From: Armatimonadota bacterium | GTDB lineage: Bacteria > Armatimonadota > Zipacnadia > Zipacnadales > JABUFB01 | Length of the DNA: 64,000 nucleotides | Reading direction: 5' to 3' | Assembly: GCA_013314775.1 (NCBI GenBank) | Contig: JABUFB010000011.1 | Span: forward strand, 290,634-354,633 | Part shown: positions 38,259 through 46,569 of the stretch, piece after piece | Layout of the letters: every line of letters starts with the position of its first letter | How positions within the stretch are numbered: position 1 is the first letter of the stretch | Made by a program: the position numbers and the translations under genes | The notes under the pieces: generated by a model | Seen by the model: the letters and a program-made list of their open reading frames with translations, nothing else | Databases searched by the model: none | Told to the model about the DNA's origin: nothing

Positions 38259-39194
38259 CTACTGAGCCGGCGTTTCGGCCGGCGTCTCGGGCGAGGCTCC
38301 TGGGGAGCCCTTCGGGCTATCAGCCGAAGGTTTCTCCGCCGCTTCCTTTTCCCCACTCTCAGCGGCTTTCGCTTCGCTCTCGTCGGCTTCTGCGGCAGGG
38401 GTTACGACTCCGCCCTTCAGGAGCGTGCCGAACTGGTTGAAAATCTCGCTGAGCTGGTCAAGCTCAGCCAGGACCACGGTCCCGGCCTCGCGCTGAATAG
38501 CTTCCCGTGCTCCGCGCACTCCATCCAGAGCCCGTTCCAGCATGACCAGGCTGCGGTGGTTCGCAATTGTGCCGATGAACGCATCAACTTTCGCGGCCGC
38601 CTTCTTGTAGTCGCCGCTATCCACCAGCTTCTTGGTCGCCTCCAGGTCGCGTGCAAGATCGGGGATGACTGGGGCGTCCTGGGTGTCAAGAGCGATATCG
38701 AGTGCAGCCAGCAGGGAGGCCGAAGCGACGTCCGCCTCAATGCCCACCGTGGTCGCGGTCAGCGCCCGCGAAGCGCGCTCCAGGTATGACCGGATCTCCC
38801 CCGCGGGCGTCTCTCCCTGCATCGCGATGACCACGAACTGGAGCCGCTTGAGCAGCGCTGAGGCCGTGTCGTACTCGTTGGAGTTGACCGCGCGGCGGAT
38901 GTCCACCAGAAGTTCGCGAGCCACGCCGAAATCTTGCTGCAGAGGTGAGGGTCCCTTGGAGACCGCCTCGATCGCCTCCCGGCGCGCCATCTCCTTGGCC
39001 AGGGAGGTCAGAGTGTCGCCCGTCTTCTCCTGCGCCTCAAGAATCCCTTCCAGCACCTTCTTGTGCTCGGGACTCATATAGTCCTTGAGCAGCGCCTGGG
39101 CCTTCTCCTGGGGCGTGGGCAGAGGGCCTTGCTTACAGCCGCTCAGGGCAGCCAGCAAAACCAGCAGGATGAGGCAGATCAGGAACCTTGGCAA
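38259..39194 (-). CDS. lipoprotein of unknown function
   Basis: About 311 residues. I place the start at TTG 39194, 9 bases after AGGAGG, giving MPRFLICLILLVLLAALSGC with a lipobox (LSGC). A GTG at 39221 is also open. The mature part is mostly alpha-helical (residues 30-260) with a Glu/Ala/Pro-rich low-complexity tail. No enzyme motif is seen. It may be a periplasmic or surface structural lipoprotein. A promoter with TATAAT lies at 39321-39349. The neighbours are the HEAT protein and a coiled-coil membrane protein on the same strand. Confidence 0.8.
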   Translation of the reverse strand: MPRFLICLILLVLLAALSGCKQGPLPTPQEKAQALLKDYMSPEHKKVLEGILEAQEKTGDTLTSLAKEMARREAIEAVSKGPSPLQQDFGVARELLVDIRRAVNSNEYDTASALLKRLQFVVIAMQGETPAGEIRSYLERASRALTATTVGIEADVASASLLAALDIALDTQDAPVIPDLARDLEATKKLVDSGDYKKAAAKVDAFIGTIANHRSLVMLERALDGVRGAREAIQREAGTVVLAELDQLSEIFNQFGTLLKGGVVTPAAEADESEAKAAESGEKEAAEKPSADSPKGSPGASPETPAETPAQ

Positions 39195-39320
39195 TGCGGG
39201 AGGCCTCCTCACGGCCCGCACGCTGCCTGCGCATGCGTTCCGGGAAGCTGATTTCGTTCGGCGCTATCTGCCCTGCGCAAGCGGAAACGAGGACCAGAAA
39301 GACACCCCTGAGACGGGGCG

Positions 39321-39349
39321 ATTATACGACATTGCCGGGGTGAAGGCAA
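39321..39349 (-). promoter_or_regulatory. sigma70-type promoter of the lipoprotein gene
   Basis: On the minus strand, TTGCCT is followed 17 bases later by TATAAT. The predicted start is near 39314, about 120 bases before TTG 39194. Confidence 0.68.
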
Positions 39350-39465
39350 GCAAGGCTCATCCCTCTCCCGGGCCTGTTCGGTGTGCAGGTTTTCAGGCGA
39401 AACATGGACACGCACAGTCTCGGCCCCGGCCCATCCACCTGCGCCCGGCGACGGAGATGTCTGCC

Positions 39466-40809
39466 CTATTCCTTCTTGTCCTCAGCGCCGGAACCGTTCT
39501 CCGTAATCGCTGCTATCGCCTGCTTGGCGGCGCTGGCGACCTTGTCGTCATCATCTTTTGCCGCGGCCTGCAGAGCCTCCAGCGCTGCCACGTCGCCAAG
39601 CTGCCCAAGTGCCTCGCACGCCCCTCGGCGCACATTGGACTTGGGGTCCTTCAGAGCCGCGATTAGCGCGGGCACTGCTTCCTTCTTGACCCCAATTTCG
39701 CCCAGCGACAGGGCCGCATGAAGTCGTACACTCCATTCCGGGTCGTTCTCGAGCGCCGCCACGAGATAAGGAATGCAGGTGCGGCTCTTGACCTGGCCAA
39801 AGCCCTTGGCCGCAGTCAGGCGAGTCACCCAGTCACTGTCCTGGAGCATAGTGCACACGTGCTTCACTACCCGGCTGGAGCCAATGCTGCATAGCCCCTG
39901 CACTGCTGCGCAACGCACCGAGGCCTCTGGGTGCTTGAGCATCTTCGCAAGGTGCGGGATCACGGACTCCTTGCCAACTCTGCCCAGTGCGATAGCCGCG
40001 TAATGGGCTACACGCTCGTTTTCATCACCCAGAGCCACCAGCAGAGCATCCCGGGCACGCTCGTCTCCAATCTCCCCCAGAATCTCAGCACAATACCGGC
40101 GCACCACGTAGTTGGGGCTCTGCATCGCCTCGAGGAGCGCCGGAACCGCTTTCGGACCCACCTGCGCCAGGGAGCGCGCGGCCGCTCTGCGCACGTCTTC
40201 GCTTGGCGATTCCAGTGTCTCGATCAGCGGCGAGATGGCGACGGTCCCGCGGATCTTTCCCAAGGCTTCCGCCGCCGCTCTGGCAAGGTCGACATTGTCG
40301 GAACTCAAGACCCCGATCAGGGGCTGGATCGCCTTCTTGCTTCGCAAAGCCCCCAGCGCCGTGACAACGGCGCGCTGGACTTCGACATTTGCGTCGGATA
40401 GCCGGGCAACAAGCTCCGCGGCGACGGACTCGTCCCCGATGCTCCCGAGAGCTTCTGCAGCCCACTTGCGCGCGGACTGTTCTTTACCAATCAGGGCGTC
40501 CAGGAGGGCGCTCACTGCCGGCCCACCGATGTTAGTCAACGCTTCCGCGGCGGCCTCCTGCGCATTCTTACTGGAGTCGCTCAGGGCCGCGATAAGGGCA
40601 TCAATAGCATCCTGATTCCGGATCGCTCCCAGCGCCTGGGCTGCGGCCATACGCACCTTGTAGTCCTTGTGACCGAGCGCCTTGATCAGCGGCGGCACGG
40701 CGGCGGACCCCATCGCGGCGATTTCGTCGATCACCTCGTCGCGCGAGGACGAACCGCGGGATTTGAGCTTTGCGACCAGATCGAGTGCTTCTCGGTTGGG
40801 GGATGCCAT
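39466..40809 (-). CDS. HEAT-repeat (PBS lyase-like) protein
   Basis: 447 residues made of about 13 two-helix repeats of ~30 residues, each with a PLIxAL or ALLxAL core (VPPLIKALGHKDYKVRMAAA, IDALIAALSD, and so on). The pattern is that of PBS-lyase/HEAT_2 repeats. They build a solenoid for protein-protein contacts. No signal peptide or enzymatic domain is present, so it probably acts as a cytosolic scaffold. ATG 40809. A weak candidate promoter is in the 304-base upstream gap. The partner is unknown. Confidence 0.9.
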   Translation of the reverse strand: MASPNREALDLVAKLKSRGSSSRDEVIDEIAAMGSAAVPPLIKALGHKDYKVRMAAAQALGAIRNQDAIDALIAALSDSSKNAQEAAAEALTNIGGPAVSALLDALIGKEQSARKWAAEALGSIGDESVAAELVARLSDANVEVQRAVVTALGALRSKKAIQPLIGVLSSDNVDLARAAAEALGKIRGTVAISPLIETLESPSEDVRRAAARSLAQVGPKAVPALLEAMQSPNYVVRRYCAEILGEIGDERARDALLVALGDENERVAHYAAIALGRVGKESVIPHLAKMLKHPEASVRCAAVQGLCSIGSSRVVKHVCTMLQDSDWVTRLTAAKGFGQVKSRTCIPYLVAALENDPEWSVRLHAALSLGEIGVKKEAVPALIAALKDPKSNVRRGACEALGQLGDVAALEALQAAAKDDDDKVASAAKQAIAAITENGSGAEDKKE

Positions 40810-41113
40810 TTCTCGCCCTCCCCGGCGGCGCGCGGCCGCTGGTGGGTTGCGTGGTGGGATCGGGATGTCCGACCGGACCCTCTCCGCAGGAACCGGGCCG
40901 TCCGGCCAAGGACAATCTCAGTGTAACTGGTCGTCAAACAGCGACCTTCATTCGTAGAAAATCAGCAAGAAAAGACGGAATATTCCATTTCTAGACGGAT
41001 GCGCCCCGCACTGGGTGCGGGGCGCATGGGTTACCGGGTACGGTCTCGCATGCGCTCCGGGTCCCTGCAGACCATCATGGACCCGAAAGGGCAGCCTGAC
41101 CGATGACCTGCCG
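40810..41113. other. intergenic region with hairpin
   Basis: A 304-base gap between the HEAT gene (minus) and the coiled-coil gene (minus). It is A/T-rich around 40940-41000 and holds a strong GC hairpin at 40999-41027. A TTGACG at about 40932-40937 on the minus strand lacks a good -10 partner. I see no gene in it. Confidence 0.5.
40999..41027 (-). terminator. 13-bp GC-rich hairpin
   Basis: A perfect 13-bp stem (ATGCGCCCCGCAC / GTGCGGGGCGCAT) with a 3-base loop lies 87 bases beyond the stop of the coiled-coil protein on the minus strand. No T-tract follows, so termination efficiency is doubtful, but its position fits. Confidence 0.5.
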
Positions 41114-42079
41114 CTACTGGACCGGACCCGCGGACTGCAAACCGGTCTCGATCTTCTCTGTCTTGGGCGCCTCAGGCTCATCCTCATCTGTCTTCTTTTT
41201 CTTAGCCTCGGTGGCGCTCTTCTTGCTGCGGGCGTCGGCCTTCTTCTCGCTGTCCTTCGCTTTGCCTTCGGACTTCTTCGCGCTCTTCTTCTCTATCTTG
41301 GCGTCCTCGGGCTTGTCCGCCTCAGTTTCCTCGTCATCAGCCTTGGCCTCCTCGGCCTCGGCCTTCTTCTCTTCGCTGGCTTCGGGCTTCGCACCGGTGG
41401 CAGCGGCTTCCGCCTCAGCCACTCCGCCGGAACCGGCGAGTTCGAGGATGCGGGCATTGACCTTGTCGTTGAACTCGTCGCGCTCTTCCTCCAGGGCCTT
41501 CACTTCTTCCGCCAGCTTGTCGGCACGTTCCTGCAGTTCCGCAGCCTTGTCCTTATACTGGTCGAGTTCGTCGATAACCTTCTTCAGGTCGGCCTCGCGC
41601 GACAGAGCATACTGAGCCTTGTCGGTATCGCGGGCGCTGTTGGCCATGGCGGCCATTTCGCTCCACTTATCCCGCGCAGCCGCAAGCTGCTTGTAGGCGT
41701 TCTCAACATCGCCCTTCTTGGCGAACTCGGAGGCCTTCTCGATGTTCTGGCGGATCGTCTGTTCCTGAGTCTGGTAGGTGATTTCGCGCTGGGCACGAGC
41801 TTCCTTTTCGGCCTTGATACGCTCCTGGCTGATCTTGATGCCCCCGAAAATGGCGATCAGGGCGATGACCAGAATGAACAGTATCCAGGCAACGGGACCG
41901 CAGCTCGACGATGACTTGGGAGCGACGCGTTCGATCTCTATGTCGAGTTCCTCCTCGTCTACTACGTCGGATTTCGGCCTCGGGGCGGCTTTCTTGGGTT
42001 TGGGCTCCACCGCGGGCTTCGGCTCTTCAGCCTTCGGCTCATCGCCGTCCTGAATCTCGTCTTTCTTGTCCTCAGACAT
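41114..42079 (-). CDS. single-pass membrane protein with coiled coil and Lys/Glu-rich tail
   Basis: 321 residues. An acidic/Pro/Lys-rich N-terminal cytosolic part (about 1-60) precedes one hydrophobic helix, GPVAWILFILVIALIAIFGG. A long helical region follows with coiled-coil periodicity (EELQERADKLAEEVKALEEE). The last 100 residues are an extreme Lys/Glu/Ala low-complexity stretch. No domain is recognised. It may be a membrane-anchored structural or surface-linking protein. A strong promoter lies upstream at 42142-42170. Confidence 0.82.
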   Translation of the reverse strand: MSEDKKDEIQDGDEPKAEEPKPAVEPKPKKAAPRPKSDVVDEEELDIEIERVAPKSSSSCGPVAWILFILVIALIAIFGGIKISQERIKAEKEARAQREITYQTQEQTIRQNIEKASEFAKKGDVENAYKQLAAARDKWSEMAAMANSARDTDKAQYALSREADLKKVIDELDQYKDKAAELQERADKLAEEVKALEEERDEFNDKVNARILELAGSGGVAEAEAAATGAKPEASEEKKAEAEEAKADDEETEADKPEDAKIEKKSAKKSEGKAKDSEKKADARSKKSATEAKKKKTDEDEPEAPKTEKIETGLQSAGPVQ

Positions 42080-42141
42080 GGAGAATCTCGCTCCCCACCG
42101 ACAGAGGTTGTCGGAAATGGAAATCCACCCAGCGGCAATGA

Positions 42142-42170
42142 AGTATACGGAAATCGCGACGCCAAGTCAA
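42142..42170 (-). promoter_or_regulatory. sigma70-type promoter of the coiled-coil protein gene
   Basis: On the minus strand, TTGACT is followed 17 bases later by TATACT, near consensus. It is divergent from the yebC promoter at 42193-42222. The TTGACTTGGCG start is shared with the nuo promoter. Confidence 0.72.
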
Positions 42171-42192
42171 GAAAACGTCCTGCCGTCCGAGC

Positions 42193-42222
42193 TTGAATGC
42201 TGCGCAACTCGCGTGGTATAAT
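42193..42222 (+). promoter_or_regulatory. sigma70-type promoter of yebC
   Basis: TTGAAT followed 18 bases later by TATAAT, a perfect -10. The predicted start is near 42229, about 29 bases before the ATG at 42258, giving a short leader with GAGGAGCAAGGG as the Shine-Dalgarno. Confidence 0.78.
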
Positions 42223-42257
42223 CTCTGACCTACACTGTGATTGAGGAGCAAGGGACG

Positions 42258-43013
42258 ATGGCCGGTCATTCAAAATGGGCAAACCGGGTGCATCGAAAGA
42301 CCCGGCAGGATGCCAAGAGAAGCAGCATTTTCAGCAAGCTCTCCAGGGAAATCATCGTCGCGGCGCGCGAGGGTGGCGGCAACCCCGAAACCAACTTGCG
42401 CCTGCGCTACGCCATCGATGCCGCCCGTGAAGCGTCCATGCCCAACGAAAACGTGGAAAATGCCATTCGGCGCGGCACCGGCGAGGTCGAGGGAGTGACC
42501 TACGAGAACGTGACCTACGAGGGGTACGGCCCCGGAGGCACGGCCCTGATGATCTCCTGCCTCACCGACAATTCCCAGCGCACTGTCTCCGAACTGCGCA
42601 ACATCCTCAAGAAGAAGGACAGCAGTCTTGGCGAACCGGGCTCAGTGAGCTGGGTCTTCGAGCAGAAGGGAGTCATCATCGTCCCCAAGGCCGGCGTCGA
42701 AGAGGAAGAGCTGTTCATGGCAGCCATCGACGCGGGTGCCGAGGACATGCTCACCGAAGACGACGACGTATTCGAGATTCGCACACCCGCGAAAGAACTG
42801 CACCAGGTAGCCACCGCTCTAGCCGAGCAGGGCATTGAATACGAGCGCGCCGAGATCACCATGATCCCCACCAGCACCTGCCAGGTTCCTGACGAGCTCG
42901 CCGGCAAGCTCTTCGCGCTGCTGGACCAGTTGAACGACCACGACGATGTCCAGCGCGTCTACGCGAACTTCGAGGTGTCCGATGCGGCCCTGGAAGCCTA
43001 CGACCAGGGATAG
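42258..43013 (+). CDS. yebC: YebC/PmpR/TACO1-family regulator
   Basis: 251 residues from ATG 42258, with GAGGAG upstream. It starts MAGHSKWANRVHRKTRQDAK and contains NPNLR-like ETNLRLRYAIDAAREASMPNENVENAIRRG and EGYGPGG, all hallmarks of the YebC family. Members act as transcriptional regulators or, as more recently recognised, in ribosome function at proline stretches. Length (usual 240-250) is typical. A terminator hairpin follows. Confidence 0.97.
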   Translation: MAGHSKWANRVHRKTRQDAKRSSIFSKLSREIIVAAREGGGNPETNLRLRYAIDAAREASMPNENVENAIRRGTGEVEGVTYENVTYEGYGPGGTALMISCLTDNSQRTVSELRNILKKKDSSLGEPGSVSWVFEQKGVIIVPKAGVEEEELFMAAIDAGAEDMLTEDDDVFEIRTPAKELHQVATALAEQGIEYERAEITMIPTSTCQVPDELAGKLFALLDQLNDHDDVQRVYANFEVSDAALEAYDQG

Positions 43014-43042
43014 CGCCATGCCGCAAAGCCGGATGTGGAGGT

Positions 43043-43073
43043 AAACAGCCCGTTCTTCGCGAACGGGCTGTTT
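43043..43073 (+). terminator. intrinsic terminator of yebC
   Basis: A perfect 13-bp stem (AAACAGCCCGTTC / GAACGGGCTGTTT) with a 5-base loop lies 30 bases after the stop. The A/T-rich base of the stem supplies a short U run. Confidence 0.75.
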
Positions 43074-43137
43074 CGCAGGCCCTCACAGAGGGGCCGCCAG
43101 TGCGAACAGCAGCCCCTTTGGGCGAACAGGAGCGACT

Positions 43138-44325
43138 ATGCCCGACATCTCCGTGAACTTCTGCGGCATCAAACTCCGTAACCCCATCGTCGCGGCCCCA
43201 GCGGGAATCACAGAGAACGCCGACCGACTGAAGCGGTGCGAGGATGCAGGCTGCGGAGCCGCCGTCATCAAGAGCTATTTCGAGTACGAACCGGCACGAC
43301 ATTCCCCCAGCCCGCGTTTCAAGGTCCTGCGCCACCAGCTTGGCAAAGACCGCACATTCTCCCTGTACTCCTTTGAACAGGCAAATGTGCACGGTCTCGA
43401 CGAGTTCGGCGAACAGATCCGCATTGCTACTGAGCAGTGCGAGATGCCCATCTTCTCCAGCCTAAACTGCAACACTGCCGAGCGCTGGGAAGAGGGAGCG
43501 CGCATCTCCGAACAGGCCGGCGCGAAACTCATCGAGCTCAATGTCTCCTGCCCTCATGGCACCCATATCATGGCCCACTCGCCGATGCTCGAGACCATGC
43601 GCCTGGCCGTGGATGCCGCTCGCGCAGGCGCACCGAATACACCCGTCGTGCCCAAGATCACCGGGCAGCTGGACAATCCCCTCGCGGTCATCCTCGCCAT
43701 GGAGCAAGCCGGCGCTCATGCCGTCGTCATGTTCAACCGCTTCACAGGCCTGGACATCGACGTAGAGACCGAAGAGCCGGTCATGCACAAAGGCTACGCC
43801 GGCCACGGCGGTCCCTACTCCATTCACTACGTCCTGCGCTGGATTTCCGAAGTCTATCCCTTGCTCGGCATCCCCATCGCATCCAGCGGTGGCGTCACGA
43901 ACGGCGCTGATGTCGCAAAATGCATCCTCGCAGGCGCAACCACCGTCCAGGTCTGCACCGCGATCGTGATGCACGGCTACGGTATCGTGGGCAAGATCCT
44001 GAGCGAGTTCGAGGCCTGGATGGAGCGCAAGGGCCATGCAAATCTCGACGAGATACGGGGCTCTATCTGCTCAAAGGTCAGGAGCAACGACCAGATTGAG
44101 CGAGCGCAGGTAGTCGTGGCCAAGATCGATGCCGACCTCTGCGTGAACTGCGGAAGATGCGCTACAGTTTGCATTTACGATGCGGCCCAACGCGGCGTGC
44201 CGAAGCATACCATTGACGAGGCCCTCTGCGTGGGCTGTGGCCTGTGCAGCGAACTGTGTCCGGTGACGGCGATTTCCATGGTCCCGTTGCCCGAGCCCCG
44301 CACCTTCGCGCTCGGCGTGAAGTAG
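43138..44325 (+). CDS. PreA-like dihydroorotate/dihydropyrimidine dehydrogenase family protein with two [4Fe-4S]
   Basis: 395 residues. The first 315 form an FMN-binding barrel of the dihydroorotate dehydrogenase family: KLRNPIVAAPAG, LIELNVSCPH, VVPKITG and SSGGVTNGADV with the phosphate-binding Gly motif. The C-terminal 80 carry two ferredoxin motifs, CVNCGRCATVC and CVGCGLCSELCP. This layout is that of PreA (NAD-dependent dihydropyrimidine dehydrogenase small subunit) and related enzymes. No PreT homologue is in view. AGGAGCGACT precedes the ATG. The ROK gene follows 30 bases on, so they are likely co-transcribed. Confidence 0.92.
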   Translation: MPDISVNFCGIKLRNPIVAAPAGITENADRLKRCEDAGCGAAVIKSYFEYEPARHSPSPRFKVLRHQLGKDRTFSLYSFEQANVHGLDEFGEQIRIATEQCEMPIFSSLNCNTAERWEEGARISEQAGAKLIELNVSCPHGTHIMAHSPMLETMRLAVDAARAGAPNTPVVPKITGQLDNPLAVILAMEQAGAHAVVMFNRFTGLDIDVETEEPVMHKGYAGHGGPYSIHYVLRWISEVYPLLGIPIASSGGVTNGADVAKCILAGATTVQVCTAIVMHGYGIVGKILSEFEAWMERKGHANLDEIRGSICSKVRSNDQIERAQVVVAKIDADLCVNCGRCATVCIYDAAQRGVPKHTIDEALCVGCGLCSELCPVTAISMVPLPEPRTFALGVK

Positions 44326-44355
44326 ACTCGCGAAGAATCGCGGGAGGCGCCGGGC

Positions 44356-45321
44356 ATGTCCGGCAGAAACACCTGGATCGGCATAGATATCGGCGGCACC
44401 AAGACGGCGGTGGTCCTCGGAGACGAGACCGCCGCCACCCTCGCTATTGTGAGTTTCCCCACCGACCACAGTTCCGGCCCGCAAGCGAACCTGGAACGCA
44501 TCGCCACCATCATCCAGCGCATTCAGTCGGATCAATCATTTCCGCCCCCGTCGGCCATTGGCATCAGCTGCGGAGGGCCCCTCGACAGCAAAGCCGGGGT
44601 CATCCTTGGCCCACCTAATCTGCCCGGCTGGGATGAGGTGCCCGTCGTCGAGTTCTTTCGCGAGCGCTTCGGCTTGCCGACTCACCTGGAGAACGACGCC
44701 AACGCGGGAGCCATTGCGGAGTGGCAGTTCGGTGCGGGAAAAGGCTGCCGGAACCTGATCTTCATCACCGCGGGAACGGGCCTGGGGTGCGGCCTCATTC
44801 TGGACGGGCGTCTCTATTCCGGCACCAACGACATGGCCGGAGAAGCGGGGCATATTCGCCTGCGCCCCGATGGCCCTGAGGGATATGGCAAAGCAGGCTC
44901 GTTTGAGGGTTTCTGCAGCGGCGCCGGAATCGCGCGCCTTGCAGCCGGGCACATTCAGCGGGCCCGGCAGGAGGGGCGACCGACGCTCCTCGCGAACCTG
45001 GGCGAAGCCGTCACGGCGCGTCACGTGGGTGAAGCGGCGGTCGGCGGTGATGCGATCGCTCGGGAGATCCTGGCCGAAGCTGGCGAGCGCCTGGGCGAGG
45101 GCCTGGCGATCCTGGTGGACATCCTGAACCCCGAGGTCATCGTGCTGGGCAGCCTCGCGGTGCGCCTGGGCGACCTGTACCTGGGCCCCGCGCGCGAGGT
45201 TGTTGCCCGGGAGGGTCTCGCGCGCTCCGCGCAGGCATGTCGCATCGTCCCGGCACAATTGGGCGAACGCACCGGCGAAGTCGCGGCGCTGTGCGTGGCG
45301 ATGGGCTTGGGGAGACACTGA
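44356..45321 (+). CDS. ROK-family sugar kinase, zinc motif absent
   Basis: 321 residues. ATP-binding signature IGIDIGGTKTAVVLGD is at the N-terminus, and ENDANAGAIAEWQFGAGKG with TAGTGLGCGLI is central; both are ROK hallmarks. The usual Cys-rich zinc motif (CxCGxxGCxE) near the middle is replaced by EGYGKAGSFE, with no cysteines. Glucokinase/NAG-kinase ROKs usually bind zinc there. The catalytic Asp lies in the conserved END segment. It probably phosphorylates a hexose or amino-sugar. Confidence 0.92.
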   Translation: MSGRNTWIGIDIGGTKTAVVLGDETAATLAIVSFPTDHSSGPQANLERIATIIQRIQSDQSFPPPSAIGISCGGPLDSKAGVILGPPNLPGWDEVPVVEFFRERFGLPTHLENDANAGAIAEWQFGAGKGCRNLIFITAGTGLGCGLILDGRLYSGTNDMAGEAGHIRLRPDGPEGYGKAGSFEGFCSGAGIARLAAGHIQRARQEGRPTLLANLGEAVTARHVGEAAVGGDAIAREILAEAGERLGEGLAILVDILNPEVIVLGSLAVRLGDLYLGPAREVVAREGLARSAQACRIVPAQLGERTGEVAALCVAMGLGRH

Positions 45322-45445
45322 GGAATGTTCTCGGGTCTGAAGCGAGCCACCAGGCCCCTTGACCGCGTGTGGCCGGGCGTCTCGCCCGCCGCCTTTCAGC
45401 GTTTGTAACCCGCCTAACCGCAATCATCCACTGGAGGACATTCCC

Positions 45446-46483
45446 ATGATCACCGCCGAGCAGGTCAAGCAGTGCGCGCTGGAATCGGGCGCCGATCTAG
45501 TGGGCATCGGCGACATGTCCCGTTTTGAGGGAGCCCCCACGGACTGCGACCCGCGCTATATCTTCCCGGAAGCGAAGTCCATCATCGGCCTCGGGTTCCG
45601 GGTGCATCGCGGCCTGTACCGGGGCATTGAGGAAGGCACGTTCTTCGCAGCCCTGCCGTCGATGGGTTACGCGAACATCAATGACGTGTACGCGCCCATC
45701 TGCCTGCGCGAAGTGGGCGACTTCATCGAGGACAGCGGGTACGAGGCGGTGCTCTACCAGAACACTGCCGTCCGCTATGGAGCCAACCGCGGTGTGCCCA
45801 TACGGGAGGGCTTCCCGCGCCCCGACGTTTTCCTGCATTTCCGCATCGCCGCTTACATCTGCGGCATGGGCGAAATCGGCTGGAGCAAAGTCTTCATCAC
45901 CCCGCGCTTCGGACCACGCCAGCGGTTCGCCTTCATCATCACCGACGCCGAACTCGAGCCCGACCCGCTGGTGCCGCCCGGAACCCTCTGCGACCGCTGC
46001 AAGCAGTGCGCGCGTGACTGCCCGGTGGGAGCGATCAGCGAGGACAAGGCGGTCACCATCAACATCGGCGGGTATGAAATCCAGTGGGGCGAGCTCGATG
46101 TGGACCGCTGCAGCGCCGGGTTCCAGTCGGCCACCCGCGAGTACAACCCCTTCCTGCCCGAGAAAGCCGCGGACGGCATCGACCTGTTGCGCACCATGCC
46201 ACCCGGGCCCGAGCGCAATGCGGCCATGGCGGAGTACGGCGGGGCGTGGGGCGTCGGTCGCGGCACACCGTACAGCGCCGCGGGCTGGGAGAGCTACCAT
46301 CATCCGGGCGCGATCTGCGGCGCGCGAGGTTGCCAACGCGCGTGCTTCATCCATCTCGAGGAGCGCGGCGTCCTGGAGAACAAGTTCCACCGCCCCTTCC
46401 GCCTGAGGAAGCCGTGGAAGCTGGAGACTAATGCGGAGTACACTCCGGCAACGAAGCAGACGCTGGAAGACGGGGAAAGTTGA
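45446..46483 (+). CDS. epoxyqueuosine reductase-like (QueG/reductive-dehalogenase type) Fe-S protein
   Basis: 345 residues from ATG 45446, with TGGAGG upstream. A complete [4Fe-4S] motif, CDRCKQCARDCP, is near residue 190; a second, incomplete one is GARGCQRACF near 290. The N-terminal half resembles the corrinoid-type region of QueG and reductive dehalogenase paralogues. It lacks part of the canonical QueG C-terminus, so a tRNA epoxyqueuosine role is uncertain. It is convergent with leuA and ends at a hairpin shared with it. Confidence 0.82.
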   Translation: MITAEQVKQCALESGADLVGIGDMSRFEGAPTDCDPRYIFPEAKSIIGLGFRVHRGLYRGIEEGTFFAALPSMGYANINDVYAPICLREVGDFIEDSGYEAVLYQNTAVRYGANRGVPIREGFPRPDVFLHFRIAAYICGMGEIGWSKVFITPRFGPRQRFAFIITDAELEPDPLVPPGTLCDRCKQCARDCPVGAISEDKAVTINIGGYEIQWGELDVDRCSAGFQSATREYNPFLPEKAADGIDLLRTMPPGPERNAAMAEYGGAWGVGRGTPYSAAGWESYHHPGAICGARGCQRACFIHLEERGVLENKFHRPFRLRKPWKLETNAEYTPATKQTLEDGES

Positions 46484-46506
46484 GATCGTCATCAACCACG
46501 TGCGCG

Positions 46507-46537
46507 AAGGGGCGACGGACACTCTCCGCCGCCCCTT
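46507..46537. terminator. bidirectional terminator between QueG-like gene and leuA
   Basis: A 13-bp stem (AAGGGGCGACGGA / TCCGCCGCCCCTT) with one mismatch and a 5-base loop sits midway between the two convergent stop codons (86-base gap). Confidence 0.7.
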
Positions 46538-46569
46538 GCGTTCACGTCTCAGTTGCCGGCGCTCTCTGC

